DNA of 64,000 nucleotides from Lates calcarifer. Its lineage: Eukaryota; Chordata; Actinopteri; Centropomidae. Location: contig NC_066851.1 of assembly GCF_001640805.2 (NCBI RefSeq), positions 23,485,493 through 23,549,492 on the forward strand. Direction: 5' to 3'. Each line of letters opens with the position of its first letter. Position 1 is the stretch's first letter. The notes below the pieces were generated by a model. The model was not told the origin of the DNA. It was given only the letters and a program-made list of their open reading frames with translations, and ran no database searches. A program made the position numbers and the translations under genes. Positions 13,447 through 23,954 of the stretch are shown in pieces.

Positions 13447-13569
13447 AGTGTGTGTGTCTCTATATTAGCATTTGAAAGCTGTGTGTGAATTATTGAAGCA
13501 TCTGAAAGACACCGGTGACATTTTCACCACTGTTTTAGAAAGACATGACAGCACTTTGATGATGAAACT

Positions 13570-13616
<47 letters not shown>

Positions 13617-13732
13617 AATGATGACTTCACATTCATTTTGTGTAGATAAAGGGACTTGTGTATGTACAGTATATATTTAACTTCACTCAAGCTTTGTGTG
13701 TGTACAGTTTGTGTGTCAGGTCTACTTCAGAG

Positions 13733-13783
<51 letters not shown>
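13218..13783. repeat. Microsatellite cluster: one long (CA)n and three (GT)n runs
   Basis: A CA run of about 68 bases (13218-13286) is followed by GT runs at 13406-13440, 13573-13613 and 13737-13783. This is one of the densest microsatellite clusters in the window. Confidence 0.9.
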
Positions 13784-13785
<2 letters not shown>

Positions 13786-14205
13786 CCTGGACAGCGTGTT
13801 AACCACACTCTTACTACGCTCCATCCTCTCGGGGCTCGTTCTTGATCTCCCATTGGGATGTTTTTGATGAGGCGGCGGCGTCCCCTCGGAGCTGTGGGTT
13901 CGGCTGTGAGATAAAAGCGTCGTATGAACCGCACGCTTTACACCAGATATCCTGATTGAGAAAGACGTGACGAGCTCTCAGTGCTGTCTTCAGGGATGCA
14001 ACTACAAGCTCAGAAACATGCTCATCACTTCTATCACTTGAAATGCACTTGATTTCAGTTTTAGTGTCCGCTCTGGGAAAGAGAATAAAACAAGCCTTCA
14101 TGCTTGATTGGCAGCTCAGTCCCTTTTTCTACTGGTTCAGAGCTGTGTTAAAGAGTTGTGTTTGTGTCCACCTGATGAATGTAACTTTAAAATTCACTCT
14201 TCCTT

Positions 14206-14400
14206 TAGCTCTGGCTTGGTCTCCACCAGCTCCTGGGAAAAATATCAGTGTGTTTAGCAGCTGAATGCTGCACCGTCACCAGCTGGTCTCTGACGGTGTC
14301 GGTTTGCTGCTGAGCAGGTATGCTGGCCGGTGGCTTTATCAGAGCTTGTCTGATGAAAACAGCTGCTGCTGCTGGAAGCAGGGTTGAGCACTGAGAGCTG
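14206..14400 (+). repeat. Copy A of a dispersed repeat family ('ggtctccaccagctcctggg')
   Basis: It begins tagctctggcttggtctcc and contains caccagctggtctctgac, gctgagcaggta and aaaacagctgctg in that order. The same series of blocks recurs at 40021-40195 and 60901-61045. I recognise it as a common teleost interspersed repeat, probably non-autonomous. The boundaries come from where the copies stop matching by eye. Confidence 0.6.
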
Positions 14401-15479
14401 GAGACCTGATTAGTGGAGTTTAACATCATTTACAAACAGTTTTCTGCTAGTTGGCCAGTAGGGTGCCGGATATCACCCCATTTTTGGTTGGCTGCTGCTG
14501 CGGCACCTACAGAGGTAGCTAAGATGTTTTGGCACAGCAGCATCCTAAATACAGCTCACCCGGTTCTCAGACTCATGCCAGACTCGTGATGAATGAGTAG
14601 TGAACTGGCCCCTGAGCTGCTGACTGACCCAAAATCAGCCCAGGTCTGCACTCCCAAACTTCCAGCTAAATCTGTCAGACGCATACGGGCCAGAGTCGGC
14701 CCACGTTTGGTCACCTGGAGGCAGAGCACAGACAGAAGTGTGCTGACACTCAGCCACTTTCAGTCTGACTCAGCCGGCCACCTGTGCTCGTACAGGTGAC
14801 GTGATGAGCTCTGTGCACGCTGCTGCCTGTACCTGAGCTACATGCAGGCAGCATGTTCCAGCAGGGCTGCAGCCCCTCTTACAGTACTGATGAATTTATT
14901 TTGGAACTGTGCTCAGCAGGTCACACTGGTAGCCAAGCTAGCATGAGCCAAGCTGGCAGCATGCGTGACCTACATTCTCACATGCCGGGCGGTGTTTTAA
15001 TCCAGGCAGCAGCAGAGAGGGAGGTGTTGTGTTGTTCAGGCAGGTCACCATGGAGCAGCATGGTGACTCAGCCACCAGGGGTGGTTGTAAAGTATCTGAC
15101 GAGGGTTCGAAGCCAGGTCACCTGCTTCTTCAAAGGTCGTCTAATTTTAGTTTGAATGAGTTTAGTTCAAACAACACGGAGTGGAATAATAAAAATGAAT
15201 AAAAGACATGAATACATTTTCTGATAATAAATGTCATGCTACGTTTAGAACATGATGTTATTATATTATGATGTTGCTTCTTTTTTCCCAAAAACTATTC
15301 CTTTAGGAATAGGATCAGGTAGTTTTCTCACTGTAGTTGTAGCTAACAGGTGTTCTGCCTCCATCATTAATGCAAATGGACGAAACATTAGGAATGTGAT
15401 CATAGTTTAATTAACTCCTCTGTGAACTGAATGTTAAAAACTTTGTTAAGGTAGACTTTATAGCAGAGGTGTTGTATTA

Positions 15480-15535
15480 GATACATTAACTTGTACAGAT
15501 GTACCTAATAAAGTGGCCACATGGTGTAGTGCAAG
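15480..15535 (+). repeat. Relic of a 'gtacctaataaagtggcc' element
   Basis: The phrase gatgtacctaataaagtggc (from 15498) is the end of a short element common in fish genomes. Only this end is clear; the rest is not recognisable. Confidence 0.4.
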
Positions 15536-15960
15536 CTGTATGTTCATGCTAAGTAAACTTCTTGCACCCGCTGTTATTTTTGCTGCTGGAGTCTGTCTGT
15601 CTGTGAGTGTGTGTGGTTTTTGCAGCGTCTGAATTTAGTGTAGTAACATCAGTCAGTAATAAGTGTTAAATGGAGACGGTGCTGAGCCCTGACAGAGAGG
15701 CTCCATGTTTTTACAGATAAACCTGGAACTGATCCCACATGAAACTGACTCATGTCTAAAACTGGAACTGTGCCGTCACACATCAGTTCTGCTTTTACTG
15801 TGGCGCTCTGCAGATGTTTGTGTTCTCCACTGGCTCTGATACACACACACTACTGCAGCAGGGATCAGGTCCGGCTTTGTTACTCATTATTCTGTGACAT
15901 TTTATCACTTTTGTAATGTTGCTGATTTTTTTTGTTTGTCTTTTTGTGTTGTGACTTCAG

Positions 15961-16070
15961 GACATCTGTGAGGACATCTCAGACCATGTGGAGCAGATTC
16001 ATGCCCTGTTGGAGACAGAGTTCTCCCTGAAACTGCTGTCCTACTCCGTCAACATCATCGTCGACATCAG
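15961..16070 (+). CDS. akap6: akap6 (mAKAP) exon a: first visible coding exon
   Basis: Acceptor TTGTGACTTCAG precedes 15961. The exon encodes DICEDISDHVEQIHALLET and on to NIIVDI plus a split Arg codon, which matches human AKAP6 from about residue 109. It has 110 bases, so it starts in phase 0 and ends after two bases of a codon. The product is a muscle and neuronal A-kinase anchoring scaffold of the nuclear envelope; this segment lies before the mapped PDK1 and adenylyl cyclase sites. The following donor is GC, not GT (CAG then GCAAGT). Upstream coding sequence, about 108 residues in human, is not found in the window. Confidence 0.93.
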
Positions 16071-16677
16071 GCAAGTCTCCACAAGATGAGATGAGATGTA
16101 CTTTCCATTTTGCATGCTGCTTCTCATGCTTTCATATACAGTGTCCCATCACTGTTTCTCTGTTCATTAGTTTCCTGTGGGTTTAATGTGTCTGCTTGAC
16201 TTGAGTAGAAACTGTTGTAAACAAAAAACAAGTCTAGAACTATTCCTGCTTTATTGTTTCTATATTGATAAAGTTTTCTTAACCTAAGCAACTGTTTTTA
16301 AATGGCACTAATAATAATAAACTGATGAATCATCAGTTTTTATGTTGGCAGCTACAAACACTGTACATTCAGATGATTTCCAAAGGTTTTACTACACCTT
16401 TTAAACAGCTTCTTCTCACAGCATGAAGGAAAAACACTGTGAATGCATACCAATTCATTTTTTAATAAGTGTGGAGTGGGAAACAAATAATATCTCTTTG
16501 CTGTCAAAGAAAGTCACAGGATGTGGAATGAATACAAAAAGCAACTTTAAGTTCAGTAAAAGTTTCAGCACTTCCATAAACCACCTCACAGTTCTCAACA
16601 GTGACGTGGTTTGATATGTAATTGTTTTATTTAAAGCTGGTCATTAAGTGCAGGTGTTGTTGTGTCTGGCGGTTCAG
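16071..16677 (+). other. akap6: akap6 GC-AG intron, 607 bases
   Basis: The intron starts GCAAGT and ends TTCAG. Only this pair keeps both flanking exons in the conserved frame: the split codon AG|G gives DIRTVQLLWHQL. A GT four bases on would shift the next exon into a non-conserved frame. No other feature is seen in it. Confidence 0.8.
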
Positions 16678-16819
16678 GACGGTGCAGCTGCTGTGGCACC
16701 AGCTGAGAGTGTCAGTCCTTGTCCTGAAGGAGCGTCTGCTGCAGGGTCTGCAGGACTCCAACGGAAACTACACCCGCCAGACGGACATCCTGCAGGCCTT
16801 CAGCCAGGACCAGCACCAG
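16678..16819 (+). CDS. akap6: akap6 exon b
   Basis: Acceptor CGGTTCAG, donor GTAACA. It encodes TVQLLWHQLRVSVLVLKERL then LQGLQDSNGNYTRQTDILQA, almost identical to mammalian AKAP6 at about residues 147-186. It is 142 bases long: it completes the Arg codon from exon a and then gives 47 codons, ending in phase 0. This helical stretch has no catalytic function. It is among the best-conserved parts of the N-terminus and anchors the gene call. A (CA)n run begins a few bases inside the next intron. Confidence 0.95.
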
Positions 16820-16954
16820 GTAACACACAGACACACACACACACACACACACACCCATGTGGTCTCAGGTTTTGTGTTGATAATTTGAGAACTGATCAAA
16901 AGAAGCAGCAGTAATTTACTGATCTATTGAAACTGATGGATCCTTCCTCTCCAG

Positions 16955-17125
16955 ACTCGTCTGGACGCTCTGACAGAGGTGGACGACTGCGGTCAGCTGA
17001 CCATTCGCTGCAGCCAGGACTACTTCTCTTTAGACTGTGGTATCACTGCCTTCGAGTTGAGTGACTACAGCCCGAGTGACGAGCCTGAGTCCCGGGGAAC
17101 TGAGCCAAGCAACCAGGACCCCTCC

Positions 17126-17162
<37 letters not shown>

Positions 17163-17626
17163 TTGATCCGGCCCAAGACCAAAACCCAGATCTGGGGTCA
17201 GTGAAGAGTGAGGGACCCTGCCTCTCAAACCAAGAACTCTGTAACATTTCACCTGAACTCACCACACCCGGTGACTTAACAAACCACAACCATTCTCCTT
17301 CAATGTTACCCACAATGCAATGTGGCATGCCCAACCACAGTGAGAGTGTAAAGCGCCCACTGCAGGGTGTGAGCCACAGCATGGAGGTGTCCCCCACGCA
17401 GCCGTCGCTCCCCAAGAGAGCTGCCCTGTTCTCAGACGGAGGAACCGGGGTGGAGGACTCAAGGGGAGGTCTGGGGAAGGTTAACCCGCTGTCTGGGCTC
17501 CAATTCCAGGCCGAGCTGAGCCGAAGCACCCCCTCCCTCATGGATCCTCCAGATCGCTCCAAGTTCTGGTTGGAGCTGGACTCGGTTTATCCAGAAAATG
17601 TCTCACAGTCCTACGAGAGCCTGCAG
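16955..17626 (+). CDS. akap6: akap6 exon c: long N-terminal exon with acidic and Glu-Gln repeat region
   Basis: Acceptor CTCTCCAG, donor GTTTGT; 672 bases, 224 codons, phase 0 at both ends. It opens TRLDALTEVDDCGQLTIRC and continues LDCGITAFELSDYSPSD, a block nearly identical to human residues 194-234, where the PDK1 site of mAKAP has been placed. A pure (EQ) run encoded by GAGCAG repeats follows (17128-17160); it is not in the mammalian protein as I recall it. The middle is divergent and likely disordered, and the end regains conservation (SPTQPSLPKR, LSRSTPSLMDPPDRSK, SQSYESLQ). The adenylyl cyclase 5 region of mAKAP lies in this part. Confidence 0.95.
17128..17161 (+). repeat. akap6: Coding (GAGCAG)n hexanucleotide repeat in akap6
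   Basis: About five copies of GAGCAG in frame give alternating Glu-Gln, then ELDPAQDQ. The repeat can change length without shifting the frame, so it may vary between individuals or species. Confidence 0.85.
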
Positions 17627-18104
17627 GTTTGTCCTCCTTTTATTTGCACTTGTGTTTTATTTTTTGCAGATTTCATGATTCAGCAGCTAACATGTGGAAC
17701 AACAAAGCATTGTGAATTTACCACAGCTCTTATAGATCACAGCCTCTGAAGTTAAGGCTGCTAGCTGAACACATGCTACCTTCGCTAACAGGAGAAAGAG
17801 CTCTTGTTATTTCAGTGTGCAATCTGATTTAATACACGTTAATGATAAACAACATGCACACATTCACATTGCATTTGCAGAATGTTTCCATGTGCTTCAG
17901 TTCATGTTACCTCCAGGTGGAAGGACCAACTGCCAAACAGGAAGTGGTAGAATCCACCTGGATTAGTAGGAGTGGAAACTCCGACTGTACTAAGTTTGAT
18001 AATCTGTACTCTGCCATCTTTATTTCCCCCTCTGTCACATTTGTCCAATAAACCAGAGCCTCCTCCATAATGTCACCTTTAACCTTTTCCCTTTAACTAA
18101 ACAG

Positions 18105-18137
18105 GTCATGAACGGGAGAAACCTGCAGAGAAACCAT
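18105..18137 (+). CDS. akap6: akap6 exon d: 33-base microexon (if the 112-base intron is real)
   Basis: Acceptor AACTAAACAG, then VMNGRNLQRNH in phase 0, resembling the human run KVGNGNLENTVKFH that follows SQSYECLH. A donor-like GTGAGC follows at 18138, and a pyrimidine-rich acceptor (ctgcctctccag) ends at 18249. Removing 18138-18249 (112 bases) joins this exon in frame to the next open segment. If the intron is not real, the frame stays open to a stop at 18267 and a frameshift, perhaps in the C6 run at 18233-18238, would be needed to reach exon e. Confidence 0.7.
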
Positions 18138-18249
18138 GTGAGCTCCAGACACGGTGGGCGCTCAGAGGGATGCGCTCAAAGACCTCTGACCGACCAGAGG
18201 GGCTCATCTGCGGCCAGGCGGACCTGCCAACGCCCCCCTGCCTCTCCAG

Positions 18250-18462
18250 GATCCGGCGTCTCAGGATGAAATATCAAAACAAATGGAGAGGACGCAGACG
18301 GAGACACATGCACACAGTGAGGGGGACTCTGACTCCTCGTTGCCCTCCCCCATGAGGGAGCAGTTCCTCTCCTCAGACCTGGAGGCTTCTGGAGAGGAGT
18401 CAGACCCCCGACCACCTCCCGGCAAGACAGCGGTCTGGATTGTGAAGCGCCAGGGGCAGAAG
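18250..18462 (+). CDS. akap6: akap6 exon e: poorly conserved acidic/Ser-rich linker
   Basis: It starts DPASQDEISKQMERTQTETH and ends KTAVWIVKRQGQK before the donor GTGAAG; 213 bases, 71 codons, phase 0. A second GT six bases on would add Val-Lys. The content (SDSSLPSPMREQFLSSD, then SGEESDPRPPPG) is a low-complexity, probably disordered linker. In human AKAP6 the same position has a similar Ser-rich run, SSESSVGSDNIMSPVPLLS, but with little identity. Its assignment rests on frame, splice sites and position between strongly conserved exons. Confidence 0.8.
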
Positions 18463-18960
18463 GTGAAGGTTTATTCGTTTTGTGGAGGAGAGTTTGGAGA
18501 GCTGAGGTTGTTTTAAAAGTGCTTTTGTGAATGAAAAGGAGACAGACACAGGTTGTAGATGGACACTTATATTAAAAGTCACCACAGCAGTAAATGTTAT
18601 CGTTTCACATCCCATAACAAATTTCCCCGAAATTTAATTCAAATATAATTCCTAAATCCAAAGAATTTAGTCCATTTCAGTTAAAGAACTCTTTGAAGCA
18701 TCGAGGAGAGTGATGCAAATTGAACTTGTTTTTCGATACCTGCAGAACATTTCATATAAAATAAATGTAATATAATAAATAATTTACCAGAATTACCGTT
18801 TAAATCAAGAACTATTTGTTTAAATAATGCAGGTGTGATCAGTCAGTGCCGACCTTTGGTAACTGACAACACAGTTGTTTTTTCTGCCCAGCCACTCTCT
18901 GTGTGAAGTGTGCTTTTTTCCTCTTATAACTTCTATATATCATCCCTTCTCCTCCAGCAG

Positions 18961-19101
18961 GGGGCTCAGGTTCCATCAAAAGTCAGTCCAGACCGGGAGC
19001 ACTGGTATGGGTCAGAGGAGTTCCTGGCTCTCCCTGCTCAGCTCCGTAAGACTGAGATGCTCGCTATGAAACTGGAAAGTCTGGCTCAGTCCATCCCACT
19101 G
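18961..19101 (+). CDS. akap6: akap6 exon f
   Basis: It encodes GAQVPSKVSPDREHWYGSEE, then FLALPAQLRKTEMLAMKLES, matching human WYGSDEYLALPSHLKQTEVLALKLENL. It has 141 bases, 47 codons, phase 0; the donor is GTTAGT. The acceptor is a tandem CAGCAG (18955-18960), so the exon may start at 18958 or 18961 with or without one Gln. This block lies in the region of mAKAP reported to bind MEF2D. Confidence 0.93.
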
Positions 19102-19239
19102 GTTAGTTGCCAGTTTATATTCTATAAACTATGATATGATGTTTGTTTTAACCTGAGTTAATAAAGACCGTACATTAACATAATGATAATGAAACTTGTA
19201 ACTGATGCTCTTGTTGAAGCTTTAACTCTCTCCCTGCAG

Positions 19240-19383
19240 AGGCCTGGTGACTCTGCCCAGGAGGCTCTGCAGGATGTAGATGACTGGGATTTGACGGAGC
19301 TCAACCCAGACTGGGACGCTGGGGACAACGTGAGCAGCGTAGGGGAGAGTGGGGACGACATTCCTTCTCCTCTGCCACCGCTG
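19240..19383 (+). CDS. akap6: akap6 exon g
   Basis: Acceptor TCCCTGCAG, donor GTACAT; 144 bases, 48 codons, phase 0. It encodes RPGDSAQEALQDVDDWDLTE then LNPDWDAGDNVSSVGESGDD. The core DVDDWDLTELN matches human NIDDWELSEMN. The second half is an acidic fish-specific expansion where mammals have a short EIYPTYHVKKK stretch. It is a linker between the N-terminal region and the spectrin repeats. Confidence 0.9.
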
Positions 19384-19499
19384 GTACATAATATAAATAT
19401 TTTTTTCCTTCCGTGTTTTTGCCTCCATAAATGCTGACAAACACTTGTTGTTCCAGAGCATAATCCCATGACGTTCTCCTTTCGTCATCTTTCCCTCAG

Positions 19500-19760
19500 C
19501 TTCCTTACCGACGAAACCTGGTCAGCCGCTTTAGCCCCACTTCCTCCAGTGATATAGCGCCCTCTGTGGGTGAAAGCATAGAGTCTGGCCCACTAAGCGA
19601 TGTGCAGTCTGAAGAGGACGAGGGGCGGAGGTCTTCGGACTGCCACCTGCAGCTGACGGCGCCTCTGGCGGACGGACGTGGACGTGTGTCTCTGGTGCAG
19701 CAGCTGCTGGAGGACATTCAGAGTCAGGACAAAGACCCTGACATCTGGAAGAAGATAGAG
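19500..19760 (+). CDS. akap6: akap6 exon h
   Basis: Acceptor TTCCCTCAG, donor GTATGG; 261 bases, 87 codons, phase 0. It encodes RFSPTSSSDIAPSVGESIES then GPLSDVQSEEDEG, nearly identical to the human SPSSSSDIASSLGESIESGP block, and ends with VQQLLEDIQSQDKDPDIWKK, like human LIQKLMQDIQHQDNYEAIWE. The end marks the entry into the first spectrin-like repeat. A 10-kb intron follows. Confidence 0.95.
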
Positions 19761-20219
19761 GTATGGACAGTCTTTGTGTGTCTGTCTGTTAGGCCTGTGT
19801 CTCTTTATTTTCTAATTCTAATACAAACAGCAAGTCCTCCTTTGTCATTGCCCTCTAAACGATGAGCGTGTTTATCAGAACCCTCAGTTCAGATGCCAAC
19901 CATGAACTGCAATGTTGAAATCTACAAATTCCCCAAAATAACCGAATTAAACAGCTTGTGTGTGGTTCAAACAAAATCTTTCAAACACAACCAGCTGCTT
20001 ATTTCTTATGTTCCTCAGAGAGCACTAGACCTCCAGTACAGGCTCTGCATTATATCACTTCAAGCCTCTAAATGGACACCTGTTTTAGCTGCTTCAGCTG
20101 TAGCTGGAATTAACATATTTCTGCAGCGAAACCATGAGAGAAATCCGTGCACTTCAATAGAAGTTGAACCAAAATCACCACAGCACCTTTGCTTCTCTTC
20201 CTTCACTGCAGCTGTTTTG

Positions 20220-20720
20220 ATGGATTGGTGGTCTGGTATCGGATCGTCCCGTGGCCCCGTTAATTCATCACCTCACTTCTAAAGGTCACGTTTGATTGGC
20301 AGGCGGATTATTGATGAGGCTGCCCGGTGAACTAATCAGTCATATCTGTCATATCGAATATGGTAAAATGTCAATAGCTCTGGGGATTTGTTCTCCTCAT
20401 GGCTACTCGTTTAATTAGTGCTATAAAGAAGCTCTGCTGCTGCTAATATTTTTTATTGTTTTATTCCGTTCAGATCATTTCACTCTCTCTCCTTTATTGC
20501 GTTAATATTCTGTCCCCGAAAACCTTTTACCTCCTCAGAAACATTTTACTTTGCTGCTGTAACGTCCCAGTCGCCCCTCGGGGATCAATGAAGTTCAGCG
20601 TTTCTGTCTTATCTGGTGTTAGCCGGGTCCGGAGCCCACAGACAGAATTAGACCGCTGTAATACGATTATCACTGAGGATATTTTAGGATCAATCTGTGA
20701 ATTAAAGGCTTTGGCCGTGT
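20220..20720. promoter_or_regulatory. Candidate conserved noncoding block 1
   Basis: About 500 bases free of microsatellites, rich in homeodomain-type cores (ggattattgatgagg, tcgtttaattagtgc, tgcgttaatattctg) and with balanced base composition. It lies near the start of the 10-kb intron. Part of it (cgcccctcggggatcaatga) also resembles the tail of a fish retroposon, so it may be mixed. Conservation is inferred, not measured. Confidence 0.35.
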
Positions 20721-22109
20721 GAAGGGACGTCCTTGGAACTGACATATGCAGACCTGAAGTTCGCAGGTCAATCCCCAGTGCCCAAATGATGCCAAAATGA
20801 TGCAAAACATGTCAGACTGAATTTTTGGGAACTATGTGTGAAGTGATTTCACTCAGAGACACTTCAAGGAATGCTTCAGGGAATTCTCCACTTATAGGAA
20901 ACTGTTTAACAGTTGGATTTGATGGAAAAAGTCAGGAGCTCTAAAAGAATTCAAACCCCAGTTTAGCTCTGGAGCTTGAACCGGTTCACTTCAGGACTGG
21001 TGGAACAATGAACCGGCCTGCATTTCCACCAGTTTTGAGTGTAACTACTATTATCGGTGATGTGTCATAAAATTAGATTGTTGCACAGTGGTGGGTCACA
21101 CTGGTTACCTGTGAGCATTTGTGTCCAGGGTTGTTGGTTGGAATGCTCTGACTGTGTGCGACTCGGAGTGGAACCTGTTCTACACTGGTGGAAATAAGGA
21201 TTCTTCTGCTTTGTACACCTGTGTGAAAATGCAGCTGATGAACGAGCCACTGATGCTAAAGCCTGAATGGAGCCGCTGATGCATGTATGATCTCTGTGCT
21301 CTGACACGTTCACATTTAAAGAACACACATGACTCATATTCCTCCATTTCCACTTCACCTTCTTATTAATCCATCAATCTAAAGGTACAAACTGTACTCA
21401 TGCTGCAGTCAGCCTCTCCTGTTGTGTCACCAGAACAATTATTAAACATCACAGTAAAATAACAGTCCTTTACAACAAACATCATGTCTGACAGTAAAAC
21501 CAGTGTGGGGCATCGGCAGCAGCAGAAACAGCTGTGGGTAACTAACCACACGCTTTACAAGGCTCCCTTGTAAAAGCCGTGTTTCTGTTTGGTCTGGAGC
21601 TGCTGGAAATTTTGCTCCTACCCTCTACGGCATGCCCTGAACGTCTCAGACCCAGTAAATATCTATATTCCCCGGCACGTTCAGGGCCCTGTGCAGCCTC
21701 CTCTGAATCATTCAGACCCCCTCTGGCACTCTGTGTTTCAGCTCTGGGTTCATGTGGTCTGTGTAACAACCCTGTTCATGTTAGCCTCATTAAGAGCCAA
21801 ATGTAAAGTACTGAGTTTGGAGTTAATGTAGATGTATAGATGCATTTTAAAGAACTGAGTGTCTGAGCCAACAAGACTGTTGATTAATTGCTGTCTTACA
21901 AAAAAAAAATTGAAATAAAAATGACCTCCAAAGGATTAGAGAAATAAATACACACATTCATAAACATTAACAGATAAAAAAATATCCTGAAATATAAAAC
22001 AAAACACATAAAAACTAATAGGAATTATGCTCTGCTGTCTCACACATGACACCTTGCATTAGCCACATACACACACACTGACACACAGACACACACACTC
22101 CTCGTTCCT

Positions 22110-22200
22110 CTCTGCTCCTGGGTAATTAGCTGATTAGCCGCTTAATTAGCAGCATGTAATCACGGCGATGGATGAGCCGCCTAATTGAGGAAGTGAAGAG
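22110..22200. promoter_or_regulatory. Candidate conserved noncoding block 2 (TAAT-core cluster)
   Basis: Within 90 bases there are at least four TAATT-type cores: gggtaattagctgattag, ccgcttaattagcagc and gccgcctaattgagg. Such density is typical of developmental enhancers. Confidence 0.35.
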
Positions 22201-23954
22201 AGGAGAAGAAGAGTCTCAGTGTGGAGGATGACATTCTGTCTCTCTGCAGAGAGTCTCCACTGAATACAACGGAGCAAAATAAAATAGAAAGAAAAATCAT
22301 CCTGTCCACGGAGGAAGAGAAACTGTGGAAAGATCACTGCTGGAGCAGAAATGAATCAAATCCAGGAGCAGAGCTGAATATAATCTGTCTAGGAACCTTC
22401 GTCTCCTCCGGGGAGAAGGAGTCGCTCGTGTTTGTTGTTGGAGTTTAGTAGATTTGATTATAGTACAGAAGAACTGAGTAGAAAGTAATAGAATGTCATG
22501 TCTGAACTTGTCCCTCTATGGGAGACGAAATCAGTTACATTTGATGATGGAATTCATCACAATTTTCTCTCAGGTTCATTTTCTAACCAGTGGTTTCTAC
22601 TGGAACAAAGAGCAGAAGTGAAGAGAAACCTGAGCTAGACTGAGCTGCTGAGCTGAAGTGAAAATCTCATATTGATGCATAATCTTTTCATGATGGAGCT
22701 GTGTGATCGTACAAAGTTAATTAAGACTACACTCACCTGTTTGACTTTATCCCACTCTTCTTCTTCCTACTCTTTTCTGTAGTCCCCTCATCCGACCACA
22801 TTCTCATTGGCTCCAAACTAACTGATGCCCGGTCAAAGAAGTTGTATTTTATGTATTTTGTTAAAATGGATGGACAAAGAGTCGAGTGTGGACTTTACAA
22901 ACAGCAGTTTGCATCTCACAGCTCAACAACCCACATGACACATCATCTAATTACTGTAGAAAAGGATACTCCAATATATTTGGTCTAATAATAATTTCAT
23001 TTTATGCTGCAAATACTAACTTTTTATGTTTCCTTTTTTAAATCTTTACTGATTTATTTATGCTAATGATGTGATTATGCTTTTATGCTGAGCAAAACCT
23101 TCTTAAAATATGGAATAAATGTTCATTCCTATCCTAATGTTAAAGCTACGAGTGTCTCTGTAGTTACTCCACAGTTACTGTGAAAACCACTGACAGTGTG
23201 TTGTGTGGATCATCCACAGTGACCACTGGGATGTATTTCCTTGACCAACATGGAAACACATGAGGTTTACTGCTCCTTGCATCTGTTAGCACAGCGCCTG
23301 TGTCAGCTCAGAGTGATATGACTTACACCTCTCTCTTAAACACTCAGTGCACTTTGTACAACAAACTTTACTTGTTTTAATCAGCAACACTTGTTTTCTT
23401 GTTTTAACCCCCCCCCACCCACACACACCCACACACACACCCACCTTTACTTTCTCTCTCTGTTTCTTATTTCTTCGTGCTGCCTTTGCTGTTGGACATG
23501 AATATTTTATCCAAGACTTTTTTTTCCCCCTTTGACTGTCTAGACTCTGTTGTCTCGACCTTGACCTCCTCATCATTTATGATGTTGGAACCGATCCTCA
23601 CATAATTTGTGTCCACGTCACGTAAATCTGTGGCTTGTTTCATGAAAGTTTATGAGACCAACACAGGAAATATACCTACAGTGAAATCTCCGGTTCCTAA
23701 TTGTGCTGTACGAGCTGCGGCGCCTGAAGTGCATTTTAAATTCCCTGAAAAGAAAAGAAAACTAAAGAAAAAGCAGACAGAGAAACAGTCCGTCAGTTAG
23801 ATAAGTGTCCTACACGTCATGTGATCACATTGTATGTGCTGTCTGGGCCGGCGTCGGTGTCCTCAGTGTGAGGTGTCTGTGTGTTTGGCGGCTCTGCGGC
23901 ACGCCGGCCTATCTGCAAGCAGTGGGGGACAGACAGACAACAGACTCACATCAA

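Larger units (their letters stand above)
1561..15960. other. akap6: Region between the TRIM gene and the first visible akap6 exon: no coding exon found
   Basis: I see no exon-like reading frame with splice sites on either strand. In particular, the N-terminal akap6 exon (the part with the PEIETWLRM-type sequence in mammals) is absent. The stretch holds (GT)n/(CA)n microsatellites at 4229-4264, 4346-4379, 6559-6590, 6713-6764, 9705-9956 and 13218-13783, interspersed repeats listed separately, and a phrase at 8355-8390 like a common teleost repeat (accaagtcgttttagttgcc). The CpG-rich stretch 11190-11570 has no SSR and could be regulatory. The region is either upstream of akap6 or part of its 5' intron. 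Confidence 0.5.

Noticed and set aside
15095..15125. tRNA-like B box (gagggttcgaagccaggtc)
   Set aside because: No matching A box or cloverleaf upstream. At best a remnant of a tRNA-derived SINE. Similar weak traces at 30045 and 63045 were dismissed for the same reason.
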